44,932 nt of DNA from contig JAFATA010000002.1 in assembly GCA_019244165.1 (NCBI GenBank), forward strand, positions 1 to 44,932, in the 5' to 3' direction. The stretch is from Pseudonocardiales bacterium (lineage in GTDB: Bacteria; Actinomycetota; Actinomycetes; Mycobacteriales; Pseudonocardiaceae). Within the stretch, counting starts at the first letter, position 1, and every line of letters begins with the position of its first letter. This document shows, one piece after another, positions 7,038-15,402 of the stretch. Below the pieces are notes generated by a model. That model saw only the letters and a list, made by a program, of their open reading frames with translations, was not told where the DNA came from and did no database searches. The position numbers were made by a program, and so were the translations under genes.

Positions 7038-7257
7038 TCAAGACCGGCCCAAGCCATGTCCACACAGGTGATCACGTCGCGCATGAATAGGGCTTGACTG
7101 AACTCGGCTCCCGTCTCTTGCGCGATGGCGACCGCACCCCAGTTCCTTTACAAAGTCGAGTTGAGCAGGTCGCGGTGGACAAGGACCATGGTGCGCCGCT
7201 GTCCCGACTGCATATGCAGGACCAGGTCGTCGGCTGGGGCATTCACCTGTTGCATGT
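7038..7257 (+). pseudogene. Decayed copy of small gene B
   Basis: Similar over its length to 10538-10768. The frame beginning near 7094 still reads SRVEQVAVDKDHGAP and QDQVVGWGIHLLHVRA, matching SRVEQVAVDENHGAP and RGQVIGWGTHLLYVRF of intact gene B. The initiating ATG has become ATA, indels shift the first third, and similarity ends abruptly at 7257, after which an unrelated sequence is joined. Confidence 0.65.
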
Positions 7258-7458
7258 GCGGGCACAAGGACCTGCAGTTCCTGCACGAGACTCCTCATAT
7301 CGCCGAGCAGCTCGCCGCCGCACACGACCATGGGCAACACCCCCTTGCCCACATCCCCGACCTGGTTGACATCCCACTCACCCGCCGCGCACTGCGGACA
7401 CCCAAGTATTACCAACGGGTGAACGCGTGGGCGCGAGCCCAAATCCCCTGATGGGTAT
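7258..7458 (+). pseudogene. 3' fragment of an unidentified gene
   Basis: From the break in gene B similarity the frame reads ETPHIAEQLAAAHDHGQHPL, then a proline/leucine-rich stretch ending ALRTPKYYQRVNAWARAQIP and TGA at about 7449-7451. The even composition and a clean stop suggest the tail of a real gene fused by deletion to the remnant of B. I do not recognise the family. Confidence 0.3.
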
Positions 7459-7485
7459 GCTGCTCGTAACCGCCACACTGGGACC

Positions 7486-8406
7486 ATGAATCCCCCGGCC
7501 CCAGACGTGGTCAACCTCGCCGAACACGTAGGAAGCCGCGTCGGAAAAGCGTGCGGCGGCATCGAGCTCGTCACCAATCGACGCGGATCCCGGGTCTATC
7601 GCCTCCGGTTCCCCTCTGGCGATGTGGCACTCAAACTCGCCTCCCACAATGACGACGAACAAGGCGTCCGCGACGCTGAACACCTCGCCCGACGCGAAGC
7701 CGCCGTGCTCACCCACCTGCACGATTTCATCCCCGGCTACCTCATCGACTCCGGCGACGTGGAGGGCGGCGGCTCCTGGCTGGCTCTGCGCTGGCTGAGC
7801 GGCATCACCCCGCAGCGGCTGTTCGCCCCGGCCCGGCGCGGCGATGGCTCACCAGCACAACGCAGCAACATCCTGCACGCCACAGTCGCCGTCGCCGACC
7901 GGATGGCCCAGCTCCACGCCCTGGGATGGCTGCACACGGACCTGCAACCCGCCCACATCCTTCTCGGACCCACCGCCGTCGATCTCATCGACTTCGCCCT
8001 TGCCCAAGGCCCCCATCAGCTTCTCCCCGACGTTACCTACCGGGGTGGAATGGTGCACTTCACCGCCCCCGAAACCGCCGCGCACATCCTCACCACCCCA
8101 GATGACCAGTCCGTCGTCATCGATGAACGCGCCGAGGTCTACGCGCTCGCGGCCGTTCTTCATTTCGCGTGGACCGGCCTACCCCCTACCACCTACACGC
8201 ACGACCAAGCACCACTGCAAGACAAGCTCAAGGACGTAGCCCACGGGCGCCACTACGATCTCGCGGCCATACGACCCTGGCCATGGACCGCGTTCGAAAA
8301 CGCGCTACACGATGCGCTGCGCCCCCAACCCGAAGACAGGATCCCCTCCATGACAAGGTTCGGCGAAATCCTCTCATCACTGACAAGGAAAGACCCAACC
8401 CGGTAG
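7486..8406 (+). CDS. Protein-kinase-like protein with altered catalytic motifs
   Basis: A 306-aa soluble protein with a kinase fold. Lys50 in VALK, Glu71 in the presumed C-helix, HTDLQPAHILL (residues 150-160) as catalytic loop, DFA (169-171) in place of DFG, and an APE motif. The catalytic Asp152 is retained, but the usual magnesium-binding Asn is His157 and the DFG glycine is Ala. The C-lobe continues to about residue 300 with a RIPSM segment typical of kinase ends. It could be a phosphotransferase with unusual metal use or a pseudokinase. There is no transmembrane or PASTA part. Its neighbours are remnants on the left and a 9-bp-arm inverted repeat on the right. Confidence 0.7.
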   Translation: MNPPAPDVVNLAEHVGSRVGKACGGIELVTNRRGSRVYRLRFPSGDVALKLASHNDDEQGVRDAEHLARREAAVLTHLHDFIPGYLIDSGDVEGGGSWLALRWLSGITPQRLFAPARRGDGSPAQRSNILHATVAVADRMAQLHALGWLHTDLQPAHILLGPTAVDLIDFALAQGPHQLLPDVTYRGGMVHFTAPETAAHILTTPDDQSVVIDERAEVYALAAVLHFAWTGLPPTTYTHDQAPLQDKLKDVAHGRHYDLAAIRPWPWTAFENALHDALRPQPEDRIPSMTRFGEILSSLTRKDPTR

Positions 8407-8420
8407 ACGCCGTCTGCTAG

Positions 8421-8440
8421 CTAGCGACCAAGGTCGCTAG
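8421..8440. terminator. Inverted repeat after the kinase-like gene
   Basis: CTAGCGACC (8421-8429) and GGTCGCTAG (8432-8440) are perfect 9-bp arms around AA. The position 15 nt after the kinase-like stop suggests a terminator; the very short loop would equally suit a protein-binding site. Confidence 0.4.
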
Positions 8441-8484
8441 AAGACCCGCACTAGCGGCTGCGCTGGGCGGCCACGGCATCGGTG

Positions 8485-8850
8485 TTAGGTCGCGGTGGTC
8501 AAGTCGTGGTCGCTGACGCCCAGCTCGCGCAGCACGCAGCGCACCACCTCCCAGGCCGCGTCCAACTCCTCGGCCTCGGCCAGGCTCTCCAGCTCCAGGA
8601 ACGTCTGGCCGGCCAACTCGGGCACGGTAACCACGGTGGCGAGCAGGTCTCGTCCCCGCACCGTGAGCCGGTAGTTCCCACAATGCTTCTCAAACGCGAT
8701 GAACTCCCCGACGCCTAGCGCGGTGAGCACGCTGACCAGCACGCCTGCGTCCCCGGCGGTCGTCTCGTGCTCCCGCCTGGCGCCGCCAGCGTCGGGCACC
8801 GGTTCTTTGTATGTCAGCAGCACCCGAGTCACGCCAGCGCAGTGCGCCAT
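8485..8850 (-). CDS. Hypothetical protein, divergent from the XRE regulator
   Basis: A 121-aa frame with even composition: an N-terminal basic segment, then VLVSVLTALGVGEFIAFEKH, NYRLTVRGRDLLATVV, and an acidic helix-rich end (LELESLAEAEELDAAWEVV). The middle part suggests a small winged-helix-like or alpha/beta fold but I do not recognise a family. It is transcribed away from the XRE gene with 57 bp between the starts, a layout often seen for a regulator and its target. Confidence 0.5.
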   Translation of the reverse strand: MAHCAGVTRVLLTYKEPVPDAGGARREHETTAGDAGVLVSVLTALGVGEFIAFEKHCGNYRLTVRGRDLLATVVTVPELAGQTFLELESLAEAEELDAAWEVVRCVLRELGVSDHDLTTAT

Positions 8851-8907
8851 ACGGTATGCGGCGCTGCCGTAGGGTGCATGAGGAGCAAGTCAGGGAGGGA
8901 GGCGCCG

Positions 8908-10062
8908 ATGCCCTTCAGCGAAGGGAGCGGATCACGTGCTCGGGCGGTCGCGCTCGGTGCACTGATCCGCACGTTGCGGGAATCGTTGGGCTGGTCCCAG
9001 TCCCGGCTCGCCGCTGAGTTGTGCACGGTCGCCCACCATGCGACGGTGACTCGGGAGAACATTTCCCGCTGGGAGAGCGGTAAGCGCATGCCCGGCGCGT
9101 GGTGGCTGCGTCATCTGGCCACGGCGTTGCAGGTTCCCTTTGAGGTCTTGGAGCGGGCTGCCGTGGATCGTCGCCACTTTATTACCAATGTCATGGGCGG
9201 GAGCATCGCGCCGCTGGTCGCCTCCGACCTGATCGAGCATGGCTTCGCCGCCGCCCTGGACGGTAGTTATCCCAGTATGGATGACTGGGAGCACACCGTT
9301 GCCACCTACGGCCGTGACTACCTGACCGCGGGCGCTGGCGAGATCCAGCAACGTCTCGCCGCCGACCTCGTCGTGCTTCAGCAGCAACTCGACACCTCCC
9401 GTCTGTGGGCGGTGAGCGCCACGCTGGCGACCCTGTATGGCAAGACGTTTCCGGGCACCGACGGCGCCCAAGCACTGCGCTGGTATCAGCACGCGGCCAC
9501 CTTCGCCGACCGGTCCGGGAACCAGGACACCCGGATCTGGGTGCGAGGACGGGCGGCTATCGCGCTGGGTTATGAGGGCGCGTGTCTTCACGCCGCCGAC
9601 GTGCTGGCCGAGCAGGCCATCGCCCTCGGCGAGCGGCCCTCTGTGGGTCGGCTCAACGCCATCATGGGCAAGGCCCACGTCGCCGCGATTCGCGGTGATG
9701 CCCGTGCCGCGATGGTGCTGCTGGAGGAGGGGCGCCGGGTGTTCGACGCTGCCGGTTCTGATGAGGCCGACTCTGATTATGCGGTGCCGTGGTGGCGGTT
9801 CAACGTCTTCATCTCACTGATGGCCGCCCGGTTGGGTGCCGAGCGGCTGGCTCTGCAGGCACAGGATGAGGTGGCGCGAACCCTGCCCGCCTCGCTGCCC
9901 CGGTTCCGTACTCACCTTCAGATGCACCGAGGCCTGATGCTCGTCCGCGCCGGAGACCGCGACAGCGGAGTCGCCCAGGCGCGCGCGGCGCTCGACGCGC
10001 TCCCGGCAGACAAGCACTCCCTCACCCTGGGCATGCTGATGACAGAGATCGAACGCTCCTGA
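8908..10062 (+). CDS. XRE-family regulator with TPR-like C-terminal region
   Basis: A 384-aa protein. Residues about 16-70 form the Cro/CI helix-turn-helix: LIRTLRESLGWSQSRLAAEL and ENISRWESGKRMPG. The remaining 300 residues are alpha-helical repeats (for example ALRWYQHAATFADRSGNQDT and ARAAMVLLEEGRRVF) as in actinobacterial XRE-TPR regulators, which often sense a peptide or partner protein. ATG 8908 is chosen for the GGGAGGGA 7 nt upstream; the frame stays open back to 8767. It probably controls the four small genes that follow (10242-11251), although a 179-bp gap separates them. Confidence 0.8.
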   Translation: MPFSEGSGSRARAVALGALIRTLRESLGWSQSRLAAELCTVAHHATVTRENISRWESGKRMPGAWWLRHLATALQVPFEVLERAAVDRRHFITNVMGGSIAPLVASDLIEHGFAAALDGSYPSMDDWEHTVATYGRDYLTAGAGEIQQRLAADLVVLQQQLDTSRLWAVSATLATLYGKTFPGTDGAQALRWYQHAATFADRSGNQDTRIWVRGRAAIALGYEGACLHAADVLAEQAIALGERPSVGRLNAIMGKAHVAAIRGDARAAMVLLEEGRRVFDAAGSDEADSDYAVPWWRFNVFISLMAARLGAERLALQAQDEVARTLPASLPRFRTHLQMHRGLMLVRAGDRDSGVAQARAALDALPADKHSLTLGMLMTEIERS

Positions 10063-10241
10063 CCGGTGCGGCCACTACGTTGGCCACTCCCGCGAGCCCA
10101 TGTTCTCACCCAGAGTGAGCCGCATGCACGCCGCGACAAGGTACGCCACGACGAGGCCGAGGAAGACCCCGAAACGACCGAGCGCTGTATGGGCAACGAG
10201 ACAGCATCTCCCCGCCGATTCGGGAGCGGGGGTGATGGGTT

Positions 10242-10541
10242 ATGGAGGCTACTGATAGCCCGGATCTGGTCATTGCGAAACAACTCCTTGGCCATGCCAA
10301 ACTGAGTGGTTTTACGTTCCAGCGTACGGCGCCGGGCGTGGATGCTCCGCTGGTGGGATACCGAGTCGGCGATGACTGGATTGACATGATCCACATTGAG
10401 GGATTCAGCCGCGACTGCTTCGCCTGGCGAAAGCGGATATCATCGCTGATCGTTTCCGAGGACGCACTGATGCAACGCCGGGTGGAAGGCGGCGCGGTCG
10501 ATGTGCTCAATGAGGTCCTGACCTGGGAGCCAGGATCATGA
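10242..10541 (+). CDS. Small hypothetical protein A
   Basis: A 99-aa cytoplasmic protein: IAKQLLGHAKLSGFTFQRTA, then GYRVGDDWIDMIHIEGF, ending EVLTWEPGS. No family is recognised. It overlaps the next gene by 4 nt (ATGA), so A and B should be translationally coupled. The decayed partial copy at 6911-7037 shows that the gene has been duplicated and lost elsewhere in this region. First gene of the A-B-C-D group behind the XRE regulator. Confidence 0.65.
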   Translation: MEATDSPDLVIAKQLLGHAKLSGFTFQRTAPGVDAPLVGYRVGDDWIDMIHIEGFSRDCFAWRKRISSLIVSEDALMQRRVEGGAVDVLNEVLTWEPGS

Positions 10542-10843
10542 CCATCAAGGCCGGTCCAAGTCATGGCCGCCCAGGTCATCACGTGGCGCCTGAGCCAGAC
10601 TTGGCTGAACTCGACTCCACTCCCTTGCGCGATGTTGCCGGCACTCCGATTCGTCTGCATAGTCGGGTTGAACAGGTCGCGGTGGACGAGAACCACGGGG
10701 CGCCGCGGTCCCAGCTGCATATGCGAGGCCAGGTCATCGGCTGGGGCACTCACCTGCTGTACGTGCGTTTCGAACCCGGGAACCGACTGACCGCCTTGCG
10801 GCCTTACCACGTACGCGTCCTCGACGCGCAAGGTGATTACTGA
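10538..10843 (+). CDS. Small hypothetical protein B
   Basis: A 101-aa protein whose start codon overlaps the stop of gene A. The central part SRVEQVAVDENHGAP and HMRGQVIGWGTHLLYVRFE looks like a small beta-barrel (repeated V-x-V / G-x-x-x-x-W patterns). The last residues are VRVLDAQGDY. Family not recognised. A frame-disrupted copy is present at 7038-7257, and conservation between the copies is highest in the central part, which suggests that is the functional core. Confidence 0.65.
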   Translation: MTIKAGPSHGRPGHHVAPEPDLAELDSTPLRDVAGTPIRLHSRVEQVAVDENHGAPRSQLHMRGQVIGWGTHLLYVRFEPGNRLTALRPYHVRVLDAQGDY

Positions 10844-10861
10844 TCAAGGAAGGGGTTCGTG

Positions 10862-11089
10862 ATGGACTGGGACAGCTACCATGCCAACGGTCCGGACAAG
10901 CGCCGCCGTAAGGCGCTACCGGCGACCTGCCTGTTACACCGGGGCCCCATCGGTTTCGCCAACCTACTGGTGAGCATGCACGGCGAGTCAGTTGTTTTCG
11001 ATCCCCATGTCACGGGCTCCTGCCTGACCGTCCTCGAGGAGGAGGGGGCCACGGCGCTGCGCGACACCTTGACGGAGTGGCTGGGGTGA
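10862..11089 (+). CDS. Small hypothetical protein, cassette gene C (copy 2)
   Basis: A 75-aa paralogue of the protein at 5925-6152. The N-terminal 26 residues are identical; the Cys of the CGLH segment is kept as CLLH, and the C-terminus ends DTLTEWLG. It begins 18 nt after gene B, behind GGAAGGGG, and is followed after 6 nt by the zinc-ribbon gene, so C and D here are a tight pair at the end of the A-B-C-D operon. Confidence 0.7.
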   Translation: MDWDSYHANGPDKRRRKALPATCLLHRGPIGFANLLVSMHGESVVFDPHVTGSCLTVLEEEGATALRDTLTEWLG

Positions 11090-11095
11090 GGGGTG

Positions 11096-11251
11096 ATGGG
11101 GTTACGCAGCTGGTGGGCTGGGATAACCCAGCGGCGGCGAGTCCGCAAGGGCCGGGCGCGGGGGACGTGGCGAACCTGCCGACGATGCGGAAGCCACTCC
11201 TACCAAACAGATACAAGCGGGCTGTGCGGCGGCTGCGAGATCCTGCAATAA
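11096..11251 (+). CDS. 51-aa zinc-ribbon protein, cassette gene D (copy 2)
   Basis: A 51-codon gene from ATG 11096 with GAGGGG directly upstream. TCRRCG and LCGGC knuckles are spaced as in copy 1, and the basic segment QRRRVRKGRARGTWR precedes them. Nine or so substitutions separate the two copies, none at the cysteines, which argues that both fold. It ends 16 bp before the convergent acyl-CoA dehydrogenase stop. Confidence 0.7.
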   Translation: MGLRSWWAGITQRRRVRKGRARGTWRTCRRCGSHSYQTDTSGLCGGCEILQ

Positions 11252-11267
11252 CAGACATCGCAAGAAA

Positions 11268-12422
11268 CTAGCTGGTGAGCAGGGCGCGGGCCATGACGAG
11301 GCGCTGGATCTGGTTGGTGCCCTCATAGATCTGGGTGATCTTCGCGTCGCGCATCATCCGCTCGACCGGGAAGTCCCGGGTATAGCCATAACCACCGAAA
11401 AGCTGCACCGCGTCGGTGGTCACCTCCATCGCCACGTCGGAGGCGAAACACTTTGCTGCCGAGGAGATAAACCCCAGCTTGCCCTCACCGCGCTCGGCGC
11501 GCGCCGCGGCAGTATAGACCAGCTGCCGGGCCGCCTCGGTTTTCATTACCATGTCGGCCAGCATGAACTGCACACCCTGAAACTCGGAGATCGGCTTGCC
11601 GAACTGGGTGCGCTGCGTGACGTAGGCGACCGAGGCGTCCAGCGCGCCCTGCGCGATGCCCACCGCTTGGGCTCCGATCGTCGGGCGGGTGTGGTCCAGG
11701 GTCTGCAGAGCGGTCGTGAACCCGGTGCCGGGCTCGCCGATAATCCGGTCGGCAGGAATCGCGCAGTCGGAGAAGTAGATCTCCCGGGTCGGGGCACCCC
11801 TGATCCCCAGCTTGCGCTCCTTGGGCCCGACCGAGAATCCCGGATCGTCCCGGTGCACGATAAAGGCGCTGATCCCATGGGCGGCCTTGGCCGGATCAGT
11901 CACCGCCAGCACGGTGTACCAGGTGGACTCCCCAGCGTTGCTGATCCAGCATTTGGTGCCATCGAGGACCCAGTACTCGCCCGCGCGGCGGGCCCGGGTC
12001 CGCAGCGCCGCGGCGTCACTACCCGCCTCCCGCTCAGACAGCGCGTAGGACACCATCGCCCCCGCGGCCACCGAGGGCAGCACCTGCTGGCGCAACGCCT
12101 CCGAACCAGCCAGCAGCAGCCCCATCGTGCCCAGCTTGTTCACCGCCGGGATCAGCGAGGATGACGCGCACACCCGCGCCACCTCCTCGATCACGATGCA
12201 GGTCGCCACCGCGTCTGCGCCCTGGCCACCGTAAGCCTCGGGAACATGCACCGCGTGGAAACCCGCACGCACCAGCGCGGCCAGCGCCTCGTGCGGGAAG
12301 CGCTCCCGCTCGTCGACCTCCGCGGCGTGCGGGGCGATCTCCTTGTCGGCCAGCGCCCGCACCGCCTGCCGCAGCGCCTCGCGCTCCGCACCAAGCTGGT
12401 AAATCCCGAGCTCCGGGTTCAC
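11268..12422 (-). CDS. Acyl-CoA dehydrogenase (FadE25-like)
   Basis: A 384-aa flavoprotein of normal ACAD length. It shows the family signatures [20 protein letters not shown] (first signature, FAD/substrate contact), the [20 protein letters not shown] second signature and the catalytic-base region [10 protein letters not shown] (Glu near 367, the short-chain position). The start GTG 12422 overlaps the purE stop by 4 nt. The order ACAD-purE-purK on one strand is the same as fadE25-purE-purK in mycobacteria, so this is likely an old linkage rather than a functional pathway. Role: alpha,beta-dehydrogenation of an acyl-CoA, substrate not determined. Confidence 0.92.
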   Translation of the reverse strand: MNPELGIYQLGAEREALRQAVRALADKEIAPHAAEVDERERFPHEALAALVRAGFHAVHVPEAYGGQGADAVATCIVIEEVARVCASSSLIPAVNKLGTMGLLLAGSEALRQQVLPSVAAGAMVSYALSEREAGSDAAALRTRARRAGEYWVLDGTKCWISNAGESTWYTVLAVTDPAKAAHGISAFIVHRDDPGFSVGPKERKLGIRGAPTREIYFSDCAIPADRIIGEPGTGFTTALQTLDHTRPTIGAQAVGIAQGALDASVAYVTQRTQFGKPISEFQGVQFMLADMVMKTEAARQLVYTAAARAERGEGKLGFISSAAKCFASDVAMEVTTDAVQLFGGYGYTRDFPVERMMRDAKITQIYEGTNQIQRLVMARALLTS

Positions 12423-12919
12423 GGCTTCTCCTTGAGCGTGGCACGCAACGTCGCGTCAGAGTCCAGCACCCGCTGGGCCAGCTCGTGCTGGAAAGCCGCA
12501 ATCCGCTGCGCCAGCTCCGGATCCGAGGTGGCCAGGATGCGGACCGCGAGCAGCCCGGCGTTGCGCGCCCCGCCGACCGACACCGTCGCCACCGGCACTC
12601 CCGCGGGCATCTGCACGATGGACAGCAGCGAGTCCAGCCCGTCCAGGTGCGCCAGCGCCACCGGCACCCCGATCACCGGCAGCACCGTCGCCGAGGCCAC
12701 CATCCCGGGAAGGTGCGCCGCTCCCCCCGCCCCAGCGATAATCACCTTCAGTCCTCGGCTCGCGGCGGTGCGGGCATAGTCCAGCATTCGGGCGGGGGTG
12801 CGGTGCGCGGAGACCACCGACACCTCGTGCGGCACACCGAACTCCTCGAGGGCACGGGCGGCGGCGCGCATCACCGGCCAGTCCGAGTCGCTACCCATGA
12901 TCACACCGACCAGGCTCAC
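12419..12919 (-). CDS. purE: N5-carboxyaminoimidazole ribonucleotide mutase
   Basis: A 166-aa PurE class I protein. [14 protein letters not shown] at the N-terminus, [20 protein letters not shown] and GVPVAL are the CAIR/phosphate-binding signatures. It converts N5-CAIR to CAIR in purine synthesis. GTG 12919 with GGAGGCGGG immediately upstream overlaps the purK stop (GTGA), so PurK and PurE should be made in step. Full length, no anomalies. Confidence 0.96.
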   Translation of the reverse strand: MSLVGVIMGSDSDWPVMRAAARALEEFGVPHEVSVVSAHRTPARMLDYARTAASRGLKVIIAGAGGAAHLPGMVASATVLPVIGVPVALAHLDGLDSLLSIVQMPAGVPVATVSVGGARNAGLLAVRILATSDPELAQRIAAFQHELAQRVLDSDATLRATLKEKP

Positions 12920-14124
12920 CCCGCCTCCTGTCCCTGACCGTGCACCGGGTAGCCGTCCGGCCAGGCCCCGGTGGCCAGGAAGGCCGCCGAGGCACCCGCC
13001 ACCTCGCGCACCGCCGCCAGCTGCCCGCCGCACACCGTGACGTGCCCGATCTTGCGTCCGGGCCGCTCCGACTTCGCGTACAGGTGCACCTTCGCCTGCG
13101 GGTAACGGGCCATCAGGTGGTGCATTCGCTCGTCGATCCCCATCAGGGGCGCGCTGGCCCCACCCAGCACGTTGACCATCACGCACGCCGGGGCCCGCGG
13201 TGCGGTGGACCCCAACGGGTAGTCCAACACCGCCCGCAGATGCTGCTCGAACTGGGAGGTCACGGCACCCTCGATGGTCCAGTGCCCGCTGTTGTGCGGC
13301 CGCATCGCCAACTCGTTCACCAGCAGCTGCCCGCTGGGCATCTCGAACAGCTCGACGGCCAGCACCCCGACCACCCCCAGCTGATCCGCCACCTGCAGCG
13401 CCAGCTGCTGGCTCGCCTGGGCGAGCTCGGCGTCCAGACCGGGCGCCGGGGCGAGCACCTCCACGCAGATCCCCTCCCGCTGCACCGTCTGCACCACCGG
13501 CCACGCCGCGCCCTGCCCGAACGGCGAGCGGGCCACCAGCGCGGCCAGCTCCCGGCGCATCGCCACGCACTGCTCCACCAGCAACGGGGTGCCCGCGGCG
13601 AGCAGCTGCGCCACCATCCGGTGCGCGCTGCTGGGGGTCGTGAGCATCCACAGACCCCGTCCGTCATAGCCCCCGCGGGCCGCCTTGAGCACGCACGGCC
13701 AGCCATGCTCGGCACCGAAGGACACGGCATCCTGCGGCCGAAGCACCTCGCAAAACGGCGGGACCGCCACGCCCAGCCCGGACAGCGCTCGGCGCATCAC
13801 CAACTTGTCCTGGGCATGGCGCAGCGCCTCCGGGCCCGGGTAGACCCGCGCTCCCTCGGCCACCAATGCCCGCAGATGCTCGGTGGGGACGTGCTCATGG
13901 TCGAAGGTGAGCACGTCGCAGCCCACCGCGAACCGGCGCAGCGCGGCCAGCTCGTCGTGCCGACCCAGCACGACATCGGAGGCCACCAGCGCTGCCGGCT
14001 CATCCGGGCCGGTGGCCAGTACCCGTAGCGACTGACCGAGCGCCACCGCGGCCTGGTGGGTCATCCGGGCCAGCTGCCCGGCCCCCACCATGCCGACAAC
14101 GGGCAAGCCGGTACGGGAGTCCAC
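12916..14124 (-). CDS. purK: N5-carboxyaminoimidazole ribonucleotide synthase
   Basis: A 402-aa ATP-grasp enzyme. [20 protein letters not shown] is the N-terminal nucleotide-sugar-like fold, [15 protein letters not shown] is the ATP-grasp glycine loop, and [20 protein letters not shown] is the C-terminal metal/substrate site characteristic of PurK. It carboxylates AIR with bicarbonate and ATP. First gene of the purK-purE-ACAD operon; the divergent SLATT gene starts 50 bp away. Confidence 0.96.
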   Translation of the reverse strand: MDSRTGLPVVGMVGAGQLARMTHQAAVALGQSLRVLATGPDEPAALVASDVVLGRHDELAALRRFAVGCDVLTFDHEHVPTEHLRALVAEGARVYPGPEALRHAQDKLVMRRALSGLGVAVPPFCEVLRPQDAVSFGAEHGWPCVLKAARGGYDGRGLWMLTTPSSAHRMVAQLLAAGTPLLVEQCVAMRRELAALVARSPFGQGAAWPVVQTVQREGICVEVLAPAPGLDAELAQASQQLALQVADQLGVVGVLAVELFEMPSGQLLVNELAMRPHNSGHWTIEGAVTSQFEQHLRAVLDYPLGSTAPRAPACVMVNVLGGASAPLMGIDERMHHLMARYPQAKVHLYAKSERPGRKIGHVTVCGGQLAAVREVAGASAAFLATGAWPDGYPVHGQGQEAG

Positions 14125-14174
14125 GACGTAGTGACCTTATCTGGAATCCTCAAACGGAACCGAGGGGAGATGAC

Positions 14175-14639
14175 GTGAGTGACGAGCAGCAAGAGGCCCA
14201 GGACGGCGGAGGCGGCCCGGCGCGGGAACGGCTGGAAGATCAGCTTGATTGGTACAGCCGCAAGAGCGCAGCCGCCCAGAAGGCGTACAAACAGCTCAAG
14301 CTCGGCCAGCTCATGGTCGGCACCGCGGTGCCGGTCATTGCCTGTCTCGAGATCTCCTCGGCGCTCACTGCGGCGCTCGCCGCAGTTGTCGTCGTCGCCG
14401 AGGGTGTTCAACAGCTGTACCAGTGGCAGACCAACTGGGTGCAGTACCGCTCAACCGCGGAAGCCCTCAAGCGCGAGAAGTACCTCTACCTCGCCGCCGC
14501 CGGCCCCTACCACGCCGAGGACCGGCACCGCGTACTCGCCGAACGCGTCGAAGAGCTGATCTCACAGGAGCACGCCAGCTGGATAGAGAGCCGCCAGCGA
14601 GAAAAAGCCCCGGAGTCAGCGCGCATCGAGTATCGGTGA
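14175..14639 (+). CDS. DUF4231 / SLATT-type two-helix membrane protein
   Basis: A 154-aa protein: charged N-terminus, RLEDQLDWYSRKSAAAQKAY, two adjacent hydrophobic segments (about residues 50-85: LMVGTAVPVIACLEI and ALTAALAAVVVVAEGVQQL), then WQTNWVQYRSTAEALKREKY and a coiled, charged tail. This is the DUF4231 pattern, a member of the SLATT group of 2TM proteins predicted to act as pore-forming effectors with nucleotide-sensing partners. GTG 14175 follows GAGGGGAGATGAC. It is inserted between purK and GtrA, where mycobacteria have nothing. Confidence 0.75.
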   Translation: MSDEQQEAQDGGGGPARERLEDQLDWYSRKSAAAQKAYKQLKLGQLMVGTAVPVIACLEISSALTAALAAVVVVAEGVQQLYQWQTNWVQYRSTAEALKREKYLYLAAAGPYHAEDRHRVLAERVEELISQEHASWIESRQREKAPESARIEYR

Positions 14640-14735
14640 GCATCCGCCATCCTGGCGTCGACGGGATGAGAATGTATCAACGGGCCCCCGTAGCAGCTCT
14701 GTTAGGAGGTCAACCGCCACCCACGAGGGGGAGCT

Positions 14736-15314
14736 ATGACAGTGACGCGTGAGCTTGCCCCGCGGAGCCGGATCCGCGCGTTCCGGGCCCGGCAGTACGT
14801 GTTGCTCATCGCTGAGGGTGAGCTGCCCACGCCCGGCTTCGAGGTGGACATCATCCAGAGCCAGGTGACGATCTCCCCTCCCCAGTTTGCCGTGCTGCGC
14901 CGCACGCGAGGGGGTGTCTTTCCGCAGCACGTCACGTCCTACCGGGAAGCCGCCACGGTCCGCTTCCCCGAGGACCACCCCACGGTGACGGTGCACCACG
15001 CCGAGGGCACTGACCAGGTCGCCATCGAAACCTGCGGCGAAGAGCTTTCCTTCTACCGACGAGCCGTCGGCGAAAACGCCATCCGGCCGTGCCCGCCGGG
15101 CGCTGATGAGGCCACCGGCTTTTCGAAGAAACTCAGCTTCGACGAGGCGTTCGCCAATGCGCGGGCCAACCTTCCACCCGCCCAGTCCCCCGCCGCAGAC
15201 TCGGTGGAGCGGATCCAGGTCGTCGAGATCGGGGCTCTGTTCGGCGGCATCGGCGGATTCCACGACATGTTCGTCCGTATCTGCCGCATCCCATCTGCCG
15301 TTACCCATGACTGA
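14736..15314 (+). CDS. Hypothetical protein downstream of the SLATT gene
   Basis: A 192-aa protein starting behind GAGGGGGAGCT. The first 90 residues are strand-rich (RQYVLLIAEGELPTPGFEVD, SPPQFAVLRRT) and suggest a beta-sandwich or barrel. The C-terminal half is less ordered and ends FGGIGGFHDMFVRICR. No signal peptide or membrane segment. I do not recognise a family. It follows the SLATT gene by 96 bp on the same strand and might be its sensor or regulator partner, which is inference from position alone. Confidence 0.55.
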   Translation: MTVTRELAPRSRIRAFRARQYVLLIAEGELPTPGFEVDIIQSQVTISPPQFAVLRRTRGGVFPQHVTSYREAATVRFPEDHPTVTVHHAEGTDQVAIETCGEELSFYRRAVGENAIRPCPPGADEATGFSKKLSFDEAFANARANLPPAQSPAADSVERIQVVEIGALFGGIGGFHDMFVRICRIPSAVTHD

Positions 15315-15390
15315 CCACCCCTCCCCGCACTCCTCCCCGCAGATCGGCAGGACGTCATCGGCGCTGCGAAAGGCGGGCGCTCCTGGTCCG

Positions 15391-15396
15391 TACACT
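15391..15396 (+). promoter_or_regulatory. -10 element (TACACT), leaderless start of the GtrA gene
   Basis: TACACT lies 6 nt before GTG 15403, placing the expected transcription start on the start codon itself. Leaderless genes are common in actinobacteria. The -35 region is poor. Confidence 0.4.
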
Positions 15397-15402
15397 GCGG
15401 CG

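Larger units (their letters stand above)
10845..11271 (+). repeat. Small-gene cassette, copy 2 of the long direct duplication
   Basis: Direct copy of 5905-6374 carrying genes C and D. The right boundary AGAAACTAG ends on the stop codon of the acyl-CoA dehydrogenase gene (CTA at 11268-11270), so the cassette abuts the conserved housekeeping block with no spacer. Confidence 0.75.

Noticed and set aside
4984..11271. Complete integrative and conjugative element
   Set aside because: The GntR regulator and small genes suggest element history, but no integrase, excisionase, replication initiator, FtsK-like transfer gene or tRNA attachment site is present.
12940..14028. Long plus-strand open frame antisense to purK
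   Set aside because: Arg/His/Pro-rich composition typical of antisense frames in high-GC DNA; purK on the other strand is unmistakable.
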